A stretch of DNA of 64,000 nucleotides from Streptomyces sp. CB02980 (GCF_014451325.2 NZ_JACSCH020000003.1:124001-188000), one strand, 5' to 3'. Counted from the first letter of the stretch, positions 1-10,087 are shown. A program made the numbers and translations. The notes: a model not told the origin generated them from the letters alone.

Positions 1-349
1 GGAGGTGCCACGCGATGGCCTCGCCCTCGCGGTCCTCATCGGTGGCGAGGAAGAGCTCGTCGGATTCGGCGAGGAGCTCCTTGAGCTTCCTGACCTGCGC
101 CTTCTTGTCGGCATTGACGACATAGATGGGCTGGAAGTCGTGCTCGACGTCGACGCCGAGGCGGCGCACCTCACCGGTGTACTTCTCGGGCACCTCGGCG
201 GCGCCGCTGGGGAGGTCTCGGATGTGCCCGACGCTCGCCTCGACGACGTAGCCGGGGCCGAGGTAGCCCTTGATCGTCTTCGCCTTGGCAGGCGACTCGA
301 CGATGACGAGTCGGCGGCCGCCGTGTGCGGCTTCGCTGGTCGGGGACAA
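1..349 (-). CDS. topA: DNA topoisomerase I, N-terminal part (cut by window edge)
   Basis: Type IA topoisomerase that relaxes negative supercoils; only the N-terminal ~116 residues are present because the gene runs off the left edge. Reading the minus strand from a TTG at 349 gives a protein starting LSPTSEAAHGGRRLVIVESP, followed by the Toprim signature: VESPAKAKTI, then VGHIRDLP, and the acidic motif ATDEDREGEAIAWH just before the edge. These are the metal-binding Toprim residues of the family. The TTG start is chosen because the Streptomyces protein begins with the same MSPTSE-like sequence and a GGAGA-type ribosome site lies about 12 bases upstream. No in-frame ATG is better placed. Confidence 0.95.
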   Translation of the reverse strand, partial: MSPTSEAAHGGRRLVIVESPAKAKTIKGYLGPGYVVEASVGHIRDLPSGAAEVPEKYTGEVRRLGVDVEHDFQPIYVVNADKKAQVRKLKELLAESDELFLATDEDREGEAIAWHL

Positions 350-558
350 CTTCGCTCTTCTCTCCGGATCGACACTCTCTGGCACGTACGGCGCTGGCAC
401 GCACGGCAGCGGCACGGACGGTGACGCTCCCGTCGCTGCGGAGTGTGACGGTACAACCCGCCCCCGTGTCAAACGGCGAAAGCCCGCAACGGCCACTCGA
501 ACGGTAACCCGAGTCCTGGCATTCCTGCCGCCCGGACTCCCGGTCGGGCGGGGCGCGA
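350..558. other. Intergenic region upstream of topA
   Basis: This stretch separates the topA start from the next gene's downstream repeat. I see no convincing coding frame with Streptomyces-like third-position bias. It should contain the topA promoter on the minus strand, but I could not pick a clear -10/-35 pair by eye. Confidence 0.4.
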
Positions 559-625
559 AAGGATCGGGAGGGGCTCGGGGAAGGATCAGAAAGGGCTCGG
601 GGAAGGGGTCGGGAGGGGGTCGGGG
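559..625. repeat. Three 22-23 bp tandem repeats just after a stop codon
   Basis: Units at 559-580, 581-602 and 603-625 share the pattern AAGGATCGGGAGGGGCTCGG with a few substitutions. They lie 5 bases beyond the stop codon of the small membrane protein (631). The plus strand holds many G-runs, so a G-quadruplex is possible. This is one of several such 3'-flanking repeats in the window. Confidence 0.75.
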
Positions 626-630
626 AGGCG

Positions 631-828
631 TCAGACGCGGCCGAAGCACCAGATGCCGAGGGCGAGGGAGGCGAGGCCGAAGAGGCTCGTCAGCGCGACG
701 GCGGCCCGCGGGGCGACCCCGTGGGCGACGGGCTCACGGTGCAGTGTCCGCACGGTGGTCCACAGCAGCAGCGCGCCTCCGAACAGCGTGAACGCCGCCC
801 CCGCGAAGATCGCCGGCCCGCTCTCCAT
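631..828 (-). CDS. Small two-helix membrane protein, unknown function
   Basis: 65-residue protein with two hydrophobic segments (about residues 6-26 and 43-62) joined by a basic loop (RTLHREPVAHG), consistent with a small integral membrane protein. I recognise no functional family. The ATG at 828 is the only start that keeps the first helix whole. It lies between topA and an ABC exporter on the same strand but with a ~190-base gap to the latter, so it is probably its own transcription unit. Third positions are strongly G/C, supporting real coding. Function should be left as unknown. Confidence 0.65.
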   Translation of the reverse strand: MESGPAIFAGAAFTLFGGALLLWTTVRTLHREPVAHGVAPRAAVALTSLFGLASLALGIWCFGRV

Positions 829-1022
829 GCCCGTACCCCGTTCCGTTCACGTGCGGTGTTGGTCTCCCGCCGCCGAGGCTGACACCTCCCGGCGTCGTAG
901 GTGCGAATTCCGGGTGAACGACGCGGAGCATCCCGTACGGTTTCACGAAGATGGCCGGTAGTGACCCACTCGTCACTTCTCGCAGTTCTCGCCCGGCTCG
1001 GCCGGCTTGCCCGTCTCTTCTG

Positions 1023-1814
1023 TCACATCGTGTCGAGGGTGGCCCGGCGGCGGCTGCCCCGCTCGAAGACACCGAGCAGGACGACGGCGAGTAGCCCCCA
1101 GCCGGCGCCCACGGCGAGCTCGGCCCCGAGCAGCGCGCCGTCGAGACCGCCGCCGGCGGTCAGCCCGCGCGCCGCGTCCGCCGCGTGCGTGAGCGGCAGC
1201 AGCTCACCGGCGGCCCGCATCCACTCCGGCAGCGTCTCCCGCGGTACGGCCGCGCCGGTCAGCAGGAGCAGTACGGAACTGGCCACGTTCGACACCAGGA
1301 ACACATCCCGGAAGCGGAGTCCGAGCGCGCCGAGCGCGAGCCCGAACGCCGAGCAGGCGCCGGCCGCGACGAGCAGGACGAGGCCGAGACCGGGCAGCGC
1401 CCCGGCCGGCACGGGCAGCCCGAGGACGAGCGAGGCGGCGGTGAGCACGAAGGCGCTGACGAACAGCCCGTTGAGCACGTACGGCAGGGCGCGCCCGATC
1501 CACAGCGGGACCCGGTGCCGGGGCGAGAGCAGGACCGCGCCGAGCGTGCCGTACCGGCGCTCGTTGGCGACGGCCATCGTGCCGCCGTACACGCAGGAGG
1601 CGGAAGCCGCGAGGACGGCGTTCCCCACGAGGTGGAAACGGTCGTCGGCGACCCCCAGTTCACGCCCCAGAAAGACGAAGAAGAAGACCTGGAGAAGCGG
1701 CCCGACCAGCAGGGTTCCGATGAACATCGGCGGGGTCGTCCAGTTGAAGAGGGCCCGGTAGGAGATCGCCCCGCCGACGACGACGAGCCGCGCGGTGCCG
1801 AGGAAACGGAACAT
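1023..1814 (-). CDS. ABC-2 type transporter permease (distal)
   Basis: 263-residue permease of an ABC-2 (DrrB-like) exporter. Six hydrophobic segments are visible, with the family pattern of a cytoplasmic N-terminus, an early helix (FIGTLLVGPLLQVFFFVFLG), a conserved loop ERRYGTLGAVLLSP resembling the EKERGTLEQLLVTP box that contacts the ATPase, and a C-terminal helix. The ATG at 1814 (MFRFLGTARL) is chosen; an open frame continues upstream but through the tandem repeat region and is unlikely to be translated. It is the last gene of the exporter operon, unusually separated from the first permease by ~164 bases of repeats instead of a tight overlap. Confidence 0.85.
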   Translation of the reverse strand: MFRFLGTARLVVVGGAISYRALFNWTTPPMFIGTLLVGPLLQVFFFVFLGRELGVADDRFHLVGNAVLAASASCVYGGTMAVANERRYGTLGAVLLSPRHRVPLWIGRALPYVLNGLFVSAFVLTAASLVLGLPVPAGALPGLGLVLLVAAGACSAFGLALGALGLRFRDVFLVSNVASSVLLLLTGAAVPRETLPEWMRAAGELLPLTHAADAARGLTAGGGLDGALLGAELAVGAGWGLLAVVLLGVFERGSRRRATLDTM

Positions 1815-1836
1815 GGTTGTCGTGCCTCTCGAAGGT

Positions 1837-1977
1837 CGGGTGAGGGTTCTCGTCGGTCGGGTGACGGGCCGTCGGCCGGGTGCGGGTGCTCGTCGGTCGG
1901 GTGACGGGCCGTCGGTCGGGTGGGGGTTCTCGTCGGGCGGGTGACGGGCCGTCGGCCGGGTGCGGGTGCTCGTCGGT
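1837..1977. repeat. 3.5 copies of a 40-bp tandem repeat between two permease genes
   Basis: A half unit at 1837-1857 is followed by three 40-bp units at 1858-1897, 1898-1937 and 1938-1977. Units 1 and 3 are identical; unit 2 differs at a few positions. The array fills almost the whole gap between the stop of the first permease (1979) and the start of the second (1814). Because 40 is not a multiple of 3, each extra unit would change the reading frame, so it is not a coding repeat. There are no spacers, so it is not a CRISPR array. Confidence 0.9.
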
Positions 1978-1978
1978 C

Positions 1979-2769
1979 TCACGTGAGGGCGAGGGTCGCG
2001 GCGGCGCGCGCCCGGCGCTCCACCCGCCCGAGGACGAGGACGGCGGCCAGGGCGTACCCGGCGCCGAGCGCGGCGGCGGCCGCCAGCGGGGTGAGCACGT
2101 CGCCGCCTGAGGTCGCCGCGTGCACGGCCCGCGCGCCCCAGGTCGTGGGCAGGGCCCAGGAGACCGGATGGGTCCAGGCGGGCAGCACGGTGACGGGCAC
2201 GAGCAGCCCGGAGAGCAGCCAGACGGGGGTGTCGAGCGGGTTGGCGAGCGCGTTGGCGTTGCGCAGCAGGACGAACGTGGCGGCGAGCAGCAGCCCGGTC
2301 ATGCCGAGCGCGAGGACGCAGACCGGTACCGCGATCAGGAAGAGCAGCGGGTGCGCGAAGTCCAGGGGCACGTCGAAGAGCAGGACGCCCCACAGGACGG
2401 TCGCGCCCATCGCGTACGTGCCGATGACGGCGGTCGCCAGGGTGATCGGGAGCAGGACGAGCGCGAGCGGCGTCGGCGCGACGACGAGGGTCTCCAGGGT
2501 GCCGAGCCAGCGCTGGTTCTGCACCGCGCCGCCCGAACCGAAGAGCACCGAGCCCCAGATGCCCATGAGTCCGGCCCCGACGGAGGCGGTCAGCAGCCGG
2601 TCGGGGTCCCCCGCGGCGCGGAACAGATAGACGGCGAGGGTCGCGTAGACGAGGGGGACGAGCACGGCGAAGGTGATCTCGATCGGGGAGCGCGACATGT
2701 ACGAGACGTGCGTACGGACTCCGACGAGGATCAGCCGCGGGACGCGCCGCGGGTCGACGGTACGGCCGC

Positions 2770-2773
<4 letters not shown>
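1979..2773 (-). CDS. ABC-2 type transporter permease (proximal)
   Basis: 264-residue ABC-2 membrane component with about six transmembrane segments. It carries the loop QNQRWLGTLETLVVAPTPLA, the family's conserved R-x-G-T-L-E box that couples to the nucleotide-binding subunit. The ATG at 2773 overlaps the ATPase stop codon as ATGA, so the two genes are translationally coupled. With the ATPase and the second permease it forms a heterodimeric exporter. The substrate cannot be told from sequence; the nearest recognised class is the daunorubicin-type drug exporter family. The gene ends next to the 40-bp repeat array. Confidence 0.87.
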
Positions 2774-3771
<998 letters not shown>

Positions 3772-3809
3772 GCGCCGGACGGTAGGAGCCCGGGGAGGGG
3801 CGCGGCCAT

Positions 3810-3831
3810 CGATTCGGAACGCCCCGAATCG
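3810..3831. promoter_or_regulatory. Candidate operator upstream of the ABC exporter operon
   Basis: Perfect 8-bp inverted repeat CGATTCGG-N6-CCGAATCG, centred about 50 bases upstream of the ATPase start and close to the -35 position of its presumed TACCGT promoter. Such a placement suits repression by a dimeric winged-helix protein. The gene immediately upstream encodes one, so I infer (but cannot show) that it is the ligand. Confidence 0.5.
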
Positions 3832-3899
3832 TCAGGCCACGGCCGGCCGTCGGGCCACGGCTTCGCGTCGGGCCGGCCTGTCGTAGGACCGGCCTGGCT

Positions 3900-4904
3900 T
3901 CAGGCCACGGCCGCGAGGACGCCCTCCCCGGCGAGCAGCGCCAGCAGCGAACGGCCGGTGTCCGTCAGCTGGTAGTACACCGAGCGTCCGACCCGGTGGC
4001 GGGTCACGACACCCGCCTCCGCGAGCACCGACAGGTGCTCGGAGACCGTGCTGGGCGCGAGGCCGAGGCGGTCGGCGAGGCCCGCCGTGGTCAGCGGCCC
4101 GCCCAGCTCGCGCAGGACCGCCGCCCGGCCGCGGCCGAGCATCAGCCCGAGCCGGTCCTCGGCGACGGGCTCGGGCGGTTCGCGCAGGGCGCCGGCGCCC
4201 CGGGCCTGGAAGCTGAGCGCGAACACCTCGGGGTCGTCCGTCGAGTACAGCCGGCAGCCCTCGGCGAAGACCAGCGGCACGAGGACGAGACGCCGCTCGC
4301 CCGGCGCGTACTCCGCGTCGATGTGCTTGGTCAGTTCGAGTACGGGCGGCTGCCACCGTCCCCGGGCCTCCAGGCCGGTGAACAGCGCGTCGACGCCCTC
4401 GGTCGCGAACGTCCTGGCCCGGACGAGCACTTCGTCCTCGACGAGCCGTCGCATCGTCGGCCAGTACGGCTCGATCGCGCCCTCCCAGTAGGCCGCGTAC
4501 GCGTCGGCGAGCGCCGCGCAAGCGGCCTCCGGGTCCTTCAGATAGGGCTGCACGAAGGGCGCGTCGGCCATGCCGGGGTAGCAGACGGCCACCTGGGCGC
4601 GGACGAACTCCGGGTCGGTGGCCCGCAGCGCGGCGAGCTCCTCGTGGACGTGGACCGTGCCGAACGGCCGGGGCAGCAGGAAGTCGGAGACCACGTACCG
4701 TCCGTCGGCGAACAGGTCCCACAGCGGCCGGAGCCGGTCGTCCTCGCGCCACACCTCCCGTGCCTGCCCGACCCACTCCTGGTACGGCCAGGAGGGGTGG
4801 CGGCGCGGCAGCGCGAGGTGCATCGAGCAGAACGCGTCCCGCAGCGGGCTGATCGCGATCCGGGTCGACCCGAGCGAGACCTCGTCCAGCTCGATCCGTA
4901 TCAA
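3900..4904 (-). CDS. ArsR-type winged-helix regulator with large N-terminal domain
   Basis: 334-residue protein. The C-terminal ~80 residues are an ArsR-like winged helix (GPLTTAGLADRLGLAPSTVSEHLSVLAEAGVV, then RHRVGRSVYYQLT as the wing). The N-terminal ~250 residues (IRIELDEVSLGSTRIAISPL onward) match the DUF5937-type sensor region found in actinobacterial regulators of this build. A TTG start at 4904 is chosen because it overlaps the TGA of the upstream methyltransferase and is preceded by GGGAGGGGA. There is no ATG nearby in frame. No metal-binding CxC motif of classical ArsR proteins is seen, so the ligand is unknown. It probably controls the adjacent ABC exporter. Confidence 0.8.
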   Translation of the reverse strand: MIRIELDEVSLGSTRIAISPLRDAFCSMHLALPRRHPSWPYQEWVGQAREVWREDDRLRPLWDLFADGRYVVSDFLLPRPFGTVHVHEELAALRATDPEFVRAQVAVCYPGMADAPFVQPYLKDPEAACAALADAYAAYWEGAIEPYWPTMRRLVEDEVLVRARTFATEGVDALFTGLEARGRWQPPVLELTKHIDAEYAPGERRLVLVPLVFAEGCRLYSTDDPEVFALSFQARGAGALREPPEPVAEDRLGLMLGRGRAAVLRELGGPLTTAGLADRLGLAPSTVSEHLSVLAEAGVVTRHRVGRSVYYQLTDTGRSLLALLAGEGVLAAVA

Positions 4905-6463
4905 GCGCCGTCCCCTCCCGCGGCCGGCGCGCCGTCCCCGTCCCCGACGGGCAGCAGGAAGCCCTCCTCCACGAGCAGCCGGATCGCCTGCGGGGTGCGG
5001 TCCCGCAGTATCACCGGGTCCTCGCCCATCAGCTGCCCGATCGCGTCGAGGATGCGGCCCGCGCTGAGGGTGCCGTCGCAGACCCCGGCGAACCCGGCGC
5101 CGACGTGATCGACCCGGGTGGCACGGCGCATGCCCCGGTTCTGCCGGAGCACGACGTGCTCCGGGTCCTCGGCGCCGGGGAGTCCGACCTGCTCCTGCAC
5201 GACCTCGGGCGCGAGCGCGAACCGGTCGGCGAGGAGGGCCGCGTCGTCGTGGGAGCGGAGATAGTCCTGGCGCTCGAAGTGGGCGAGGACGGTGGGGCCG
5301 AGCGGCTGCTCGACGGGGTGCGGCCACTCCTCGGCCACGATCGACGGCTCGACGGCGCCGGACGCCACGGCCTCGTTCCGCCGGATCGTGATCCAGCCGA
5401 AGCCCACCGCGCGCGTCTTGCGGGCCTCGAACTCGTCGAGCCAGCGCCCGTACGCCTCGCCGTACGCCTCCGGGTCGCCGCGGTGGTCACCGCTGTCGCG
5501 CAGCCACAGCTCGGCGTACTGGGTGATGTCCTGGACCTCGCGCTGCACGATCCAGGCGTCGCAGCCCGCGGGCACCCAGGACCGCAGCCGGTCCTGCCAC
5601 TCCTCGCCCTCGACGTGCTGCCAGTTGGCGAGGAACTGGGCGTATCCGCCGTCGTTGAGCCGGTCTCCCGCCTGCTGCACGAGCGTGCGGCACAGGTCGT
5701 CGCCGCCCATCCCGCCGTCCCGGTAGGTGAGCCGGGCGCCGGGGGAGATCACGAACGGCGGGTTGGAGACGATCAGGTCGTACCTGTCCCCGTCGACCGG
5801 CTCGAAGAGCGAGCCGGTCAGCAACTCGGCCTCCCGGGCCCCGGAGAGCGCGAGGGTGAGCCGCGTGAAGTCCAGGGCGCGCGGGTTGAGGTCGGTGGCC
5901 GTGACCAGGGTGGCGTGCTGGGCGGCGTGCAGCGCCTGGATGCCGGAGCCGGTGCCGAGGTCGAGCGCGGAGGACACCGGCGTACGGACCGTGATCCCGG
6001 CGAGGGTGGTGGAGGCACCGCCGACGCCGAGGACGACCCCTTCGTCCTTCTTCCCGATCCCGCCGGCTCCGCCGACGGCGCAGCCCAGGTCGGAGACGAT
6101 GAACCAGTCCTCGCCGTCGGGCCCGCCGTACGGCCGGATGTCGACCGTGGCGGAGACGGTGTCGTCCTCGCGGACCACCCAGCCGTCGGTGAGGGCCTCG
6201 TCGAGCGGGAGCGCGGCGGCGGCCCGCTCGTGCCCGACGCCCTGCTGGAGCAGGAAGAGCCGGACGAGGGTCTCCACCGGGGAGTCACCGCGGGTGGCGC
6301 GCAGCGCGGGCACGGTCTCGCTGCGCGCGAGCGCGGCGTAGGCCGGGGCGCCGAGCAGGTCGAGGAGTCCGTCGGCGGTGAAGTCGGCGGCGAGCAGCGT
6401 CTCGCGCAGACGGGCGGCGTGCGCGGGCACCGGGAGGCGGGGAGGCAGGCTGGTCGTACTCAC
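4901..6463 (-). CDS. Class I SAM-dependent methyltransferase with N-terminal DUF7059-like domain
   Basis: 520-residue protein. Residues ~1-150 form an N-terminal winged-helix-like domain typical of this actinobacterial family. The central Rossmann domain has motif I ALDLGTGSGIQALHAA, motif II TATDLNPRALDFT and the catalytic-type motif SNPPFVIS, the N-P-P-F/Y motif of enzymes that methylate planar amino nitrogens (HemK, RsmC, N6-adenine enzymes). The substrate is therefore probably a glutamine side chain or nucleic-acid base, but cannot be fixed. Start is GTG at 6463 (VSTTSLPPRL). It overlaps the following regulator by 4 bases (TTGA), so the two are coupled. Confidence 0.85.
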   Translation of the reverse strand: MSTTSLPPRLPVPAHAARLRETLLAADFTADGLLDLLGAPAYAALARSETVPALRATRGDSPVETLVRLFLLQQGVGHERAAAALPLDEALTDGWVVREDDTVSATVDIRPYGGPDGEDWFIVSDLGCAVGGAGGIGKKDEGVVLGVGGASTTLAGITVRTPVSSALDLGTGSGIQALHAAQHATLVTATDLNPRALDFTRLTLALSGAREAELLTGSLFEPVDGDRYDLIVSNPPFVISPGARLTYRDGGMGGDDLCRTLVQQAGDRLNDGGYAQFLANWQHVEGEEWQDRLRSWVPAGCDAWIVQREVQDITQYAELWLRDSGDHRGDPEAYGEAYGRWLDEFEARKTRAVGFGWITIRRNEAVASGAVEPSIVAEEWPHPVEQPLGPTVLAHFERQDYLRSHDDAALLADRFALAPEVVQEQVGLPGAEDPEHVVLRQNRGMRRATRVDHVGAGFAGVCDGTLSAGRILDAIGQLMGEDPVILRDRTPQAIRLLVEEGFLLPVGDGDGAPAAGGDGA

Positions 6464-6604
6464 CGCTCCATTGTGACCGCCGCCACCGACAACCGGGCAG
6501 CCGACCCGGCGGCGGGCATCGACGGACCCGGCCGAGGACGGCCGTCGCCCCGGCGGCACATGGCGGATCGCCGCTGCCACCGGGTCCGGGCGGGGCACCC
6601 CGGG

Positions 6605-6673
6605 CGGGATGGCCCGAGCCGGACGGCCTGGCCGGACGGCCCTGACCGGACGGCCCGAGCGGGATGCCCCGGG
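6605..6673. repeat. Degenerate ~14-bp tandem repeat after a stop codon
   Basis: Five imperfect 13-14 bp units alternate between forms like CGGGATGGCCCGAG and CCGGACGGCCCTGA. The array ends 5 bases before the stop codon complement of the lipoprotein gene at 6679, so it is the immediate 3' flank of that gene. Confidence 0.65.
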
Positions 6674-6678
6674 CGGGA

Positions 6679-7392
6679 CTACTCCTCGGTCTTGGCCGAC
6701 GAGGTCTTCTTGGCCGGCTTCGTCGAGGCCTTCCCCTTGGGCTCGGAGGAGTCGGGCGAGTCCGAGGAGTCCGAGCCCTTGTCGGCGGAGCCGGAGGCGG
6801 TGGAGCCGGGCTTCGGGGACGCCGAGCCGCCGGCCTTCGGCGGGGTCGAGGCCGTGGGCTTCTGGCAGCCGGGCTGCTTGGCCATCGCCTGGCCCAGCTC
6901 GCCCTCCTCCAGCTTGGACAGGGCGTTCTGGTCCATCTTCTCGATCTTGGTCAGACCGTCGGCGACACCCTGGAGGCCGTCCGCGAACTTCTGCTGGTTC
7001 GTCGGGTCCAGCGCGTCGACCTGCTTCTTGAGGCCCTCGTAGGCCAACGCGGTCGCGTTGAGCTCCTTGATCGCGTCCTGCTGGACCTTCTCGCCGTTCT
7101 CGACGGGCGGGGCGCCGGCGCTCTCGACGGCCTTGGCCATCGCCCGGTCGGCGTCCGCGATGTCCTGGAACGCCTTCGAGTCGGCCGCCTGGATCTCGGC
7201 GGGCTTGCTGTCGGCGGCCGTCGAGATGATGATCTGGTGGGCGTCGGCCCGCTTCTGGATCTGGGGCTTGGCCTGGTCGCAGAACGTCTTCGCCCAGTCG
7301 TCCACCTTGTTGCCCTCGTCGTCGCTGCAACCGGACAGCGCGAGCACGAGTACCGCGCCGCCGGACAGTGCGGCCGCAAGCTTCTTGTTCAC
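6679..7392 (-). CDS. Secreted lipoprotein of unknown function
   Basis: 237-residue protein beginning VNKKLAAALSGGAVLVLALS followed by GCSDD: a basic n-region, hydrophobic core and lipobox (ALSGC), so it should be lipidated on Cys and anchored outside the membrane. The mature part is helical and charged to about residue 170, then ends in a low-complexity Ser/Pro/Lys-rich tail, perhaps a cell-wall spacer. GTG at 7392 is chosen because it gives a proper signal peptide and has GGAAGGGA about 9 bases upstream; a longer frame exists but has no such site. No enzymatic motif is recognised. It stands alone between the methyltransferase and hppA. Confidence 0.8.
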   Translation of the reverse strand: MNKKLAAALSGGAVLVLALSGCSDDEGNKVDDWAKTFCDQAKPQIQKRADAHQIIISTAADSKPAEIQAADSKAFQDIADADRAMAKAVESAGAPPVENGEKVQQDAIKELNATALAYEGLKKQVDALDPTNQQKFADGLQGVADGLTKIEKMDQNALSKLEEGELGQAMAKQPGCQKPTASTPPKAGGSASPKPGSTASGSADKGSDSSDSPDSSEPKGKASTKPAKKTSSAKTEE

Positions 7393-7601
7393 CGGATCGG
7401 TCCCTTCCAAGGCTCTCGGCCCCGGAACATACACGCCGAACGGGCTACTTCCACCTTTCGTGCGACCGATTCACCCCGTATTGCAGTCTTTTGACCCAAG
7501 GGAGAGACCTCTCACGCGACCCCGACGCGCCCGGGAATGAGACGGACACCACGTACGGAGCCGGTACGGACGTCACGCGCGGAACCCGTCCGGACGTCAC
7601 G

Positions 7602-9911
7602 TCAGGACACCGTCACGGAACGCCTCTTGGAGACCCGTACGGCGGCGATGACGACGATCAGCGCGACCCCCGCGACCGCCGCCCGGAGCCCGGCGCTGGC
7701 GTCGCCCCCGTAGCTGAACCGCACGACCGCCGGGGCGATGAGCAGCGCGACCAGGTTCATCACCTTCAGGAGCGGGTTGATCGCCGGCCCCGCCGTGTCC
7801 TTGAACGGGTCGCCGACCGTGTCCCCGATGACGGTCGCCTCGTGCGCCTCGCTGCCCTTGCCGCCGTGGTTCCCGTCCTCGACCAGCTTCTTCGCGTTGT
7901 CCCAGGCGCCACCGGAGTTGGCGAGGAAGACGGCCATCAGGGCGCCCGTGCCGATCGCGCCGGCGAGGTACGCGCCGAGCGCGCCGACGCCGAGCCCGAA
8001 GCCGACCGCGATCGGGGCCATCACCGCGAGCAGCCCGGGCGTGGCGAGTTCGCGCAGCGCGTCCTTGGTGCAGATGTCGACGACCCGTCCGTACTCGGGC
8101 TTCTCGGTGAAGTTCATGATCCCGGGGTGCTCGCGGAACTGCCGCCGCACCTCGTAGACCACCGATCCCGCCGACCGGGACACGGCGTTGATCGCGAGCC
8201 CCGAGAAGAGGAACACGACCGCCGCGCCGAGGATCAGGCCGAAGAGGTTGTTGGGCTGGGAGATGTCCATCGAGAGGGTCAGCTCGTTCGCCTTCGCGCC
8301 GACCTCGGCGACCGAGGTGGCGATGGCGTCCCGGTACGAGCCGAACAGCGCCGCGGCCGCGAGGACGGCGGTCGCGATGGCGATGCCCTTGGTGATGGCC
8401 TTCGTCGTGTTGCCGACGGCGTCCAGATCGGTGAGGACCTGGGCTCCCGCTCCCCGCACGTCCCCGGACATCTCCGCGATGCCCTGGGCGTTGTCGGCGA
8501 CCGGGCCGAAGGTGTCCATGGCGACGATCACGCCGACGGTGGTGAGCAGGCCCGTACCGGCGAGTGCGACCGCGAACAGCGCGAGCATGATCGAGGAACC
8601 GCCGAGCAGGAACGCCCCGTACACGGTGAGGCCGATCAGGAGCGCCGTGTAGACGGCGGACTCCATGCCCAGGGCCACGCCCGCGAGGACGACGGTCGCG
8701 GGGCCGGTGAGCGAGGACTTGCCCACGTCCCTGACCGGCCGGCGGCTGGTCTCCGTGAAGTAGCCGGTGAGCTGCTGGATGAGCGCGGCGAGGACGATGC
8801 CGAGGGCGACGGCGACCAGCGCGAGGACCCGGGGATCACCGGCGTGGTCGTGGATGCCCGGCTCGGTGACGCCCTCGAGCTCGGCGTAGGAGGAGGGCAG
8901 GTACACGAAGGCGGCGACGGCGACTCCGGCGAGCGAGATCACGGCGGAGACGAGGAATCCGCGGTTGATCGCGCTCATCCCGCCGCGGTCGGAGCTCCGC
9001 GGGGAGACGGCGAAGATGCCGATCACCGCGGTGATCACGCCGATCGCGGGCACGATCAGGGGAAACGCCAGGCCGTAGTCGCCGAAGGCCGCCATGCCGA
9101 GGATGAGCGCGGCGACCAGGGTGACGGCGTACGACTCGAAGAGGTCGGCCGCCATGCCCGCGCAGTCGCCGACGTTGTCGCCCACGTTGTCGGCGATGGT
9201 GGCCGCGTTGCGCGGGTCGTCCTCCGGGATGCCCTGCTCGAGCTTGCCGACCAGGTCGGCGCCGACGTCGGCGGCCTTGGTGAAGATGCCGCCGCCCACG
9301 CGCATGAACATGGCGATGAGCGCGGCGCCGAGTCCGAATCCCTCCAGGACCTTGGGCGCGTCGGCGGCGTAGACGAGCACGACGCACACGGCCCCGAGCA
9401 GTCCGAGGCCCACCGTGCACATGCCGACGACCCCGCCGGTACGGAACGCGATCCGGGTGGCCCGGTGGGCCACCTCCGTCAGGTTCTTCTCGGGTTCGCC
9501 CTCGGTCGGGGTGGCCTCCCGGGCGGCGGCGGCGACCCGCACATTCGCCCGTACGGCGAGCCGCATGCCGATGTACCCGGTGACCACCGAGAAAAGCGCC
9601 CCGACCAGGAAGAACAGGGAGCGTCCGGCGCGCTGCGACCAGTTGTCGGCGGGCAGCAGCATCAGCAGGAAGAACACGACGACCGCGAAGACGGCGAGGG
9701 TCCGCAGCTGCCGCGCGAGGTAGGCGTTGGCCCCCTCCTGCACGGCGGCGGCGATCTCCCTCATCCTCTCGGTGCCCTCACCGGCCCTGAGCACCTGGCG
9801 GACGAGGAGCCGCGCGACGACCAGCGCGGCGAGGGCGACGGCGCCGACGACGTACACGATCGTCCGGTTCCCGCTCGTGAGCACCGCCGCGGCGAGAGAT
9901 GTGGGGTACAT
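7602..9911 (-). CDS. hppA: Membrane-bound proton-translocating inorganic pyrophosphatase
   Basis: 769-residue polytopic membrane protein (about 16 segments) that hydrolyses pyrophosphate and pumps protons. Family-defining acidic motifs are visible: KAADVGADLVGKLE, then DDPRNAATIADNVGDNVGD, and near the C-terminus GDTVGDPFKDTAGP with GGAWDNAKK. The sequence GNTTKA carries Lys where potassium-dependent members have Ala, so this should be the K+-independent class. Length fits the family. Start ATG at 9911. It is monocistronic, ~200 bases from the lipoprotein on one side and followed upstream by a long hairpin shared with the bldG unit. Confidence 0.96.
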   Translation of the reverse strand: MYPTSLAAAVLTSGNRTIVYVVGAVALAALVVARLLVRQVLRAGEGTERMREIAAAVQEGANAYLARQLRTLAVFAVVVFFLLMLLPADNWSQRAGRSLFFLVGALFSVVTGYIGMRLAVRANVRVAAAAREATPTEGEPEKNLTEVAHRATRIAFRTGGVVGMCTVGLGLLGAVCVVLVYAADAPKVLEGFGLGAALIAMFMRVGGGIFTKAADVGADLVGKLEQGIPEDDPRNAATIADNVGDNVGDCAGMAADLFESYAVTLVAALILGMAAFGDYGLAFPLIVPAIGVITAVIGIFAVSPRSSDRGGMSAINRGFLVSAVISLAGVAVAAFVYLPSSYAELEGVTEPGIHDHAGDPRVLALVAVALGIVLAALIQQLTGYFTETSRRPVRDVGKSSLTGPATVVLAGVALGMESAVYTALLIGLTVYGAFLLGGSSIMLALFAVALAGTGLLTTVGVIVAMDTFGPVADNAQGIAEMSGDVRGAGAQVLTDLDAVGNTTKAITKGIAIATAVLAAAALFGSYRDAIATSVAEVGAKANELTLSMDISQPNNLFGLILGAAVVFLFSGLAINAVSRSAGSVVYEVRRQFREHPGIMNFTEKPEYGRVVDICTKDALRELATPGLLAVMAPIAVGFGLGVGALGAYLAGAIGTGALMAVFLANSGGAWDNAKKLVEDGNHGGKGSEAHEATVIGDTVGDPFKDTAGPAINPLLKVMNLVALLIAPAVVRFSYGGDASAGLRAAVAGVALIVVIAAVRVSKRRSVTVS

Positions 9912-10087
9912 GGGGACGGATCATAGGGAGACAAACCGGCACGTACGGGGATGCCGGAAACCCCCGCGCGGATGCACCAATCAGGGGGCGGGTTTCGGGG
10001 CGGACTGGTTCGGTGGGCCGCGTCGGGGGCGGGTGTCCGCGGGGCGGGGTCGGGGGCGGGGGGTCGGACGGCGGCCGGTTTCCGCGC

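Noticed and set aside
7368..9926. An 852-codon open frame on the plus strand, antisense to hppA
   Set aside because: It is a shadow frame typical of high-GC DNA: composition is Asp/Arg/Gly/His-rich without domains, while the minus strand encodes an intact pyrophosphatase.
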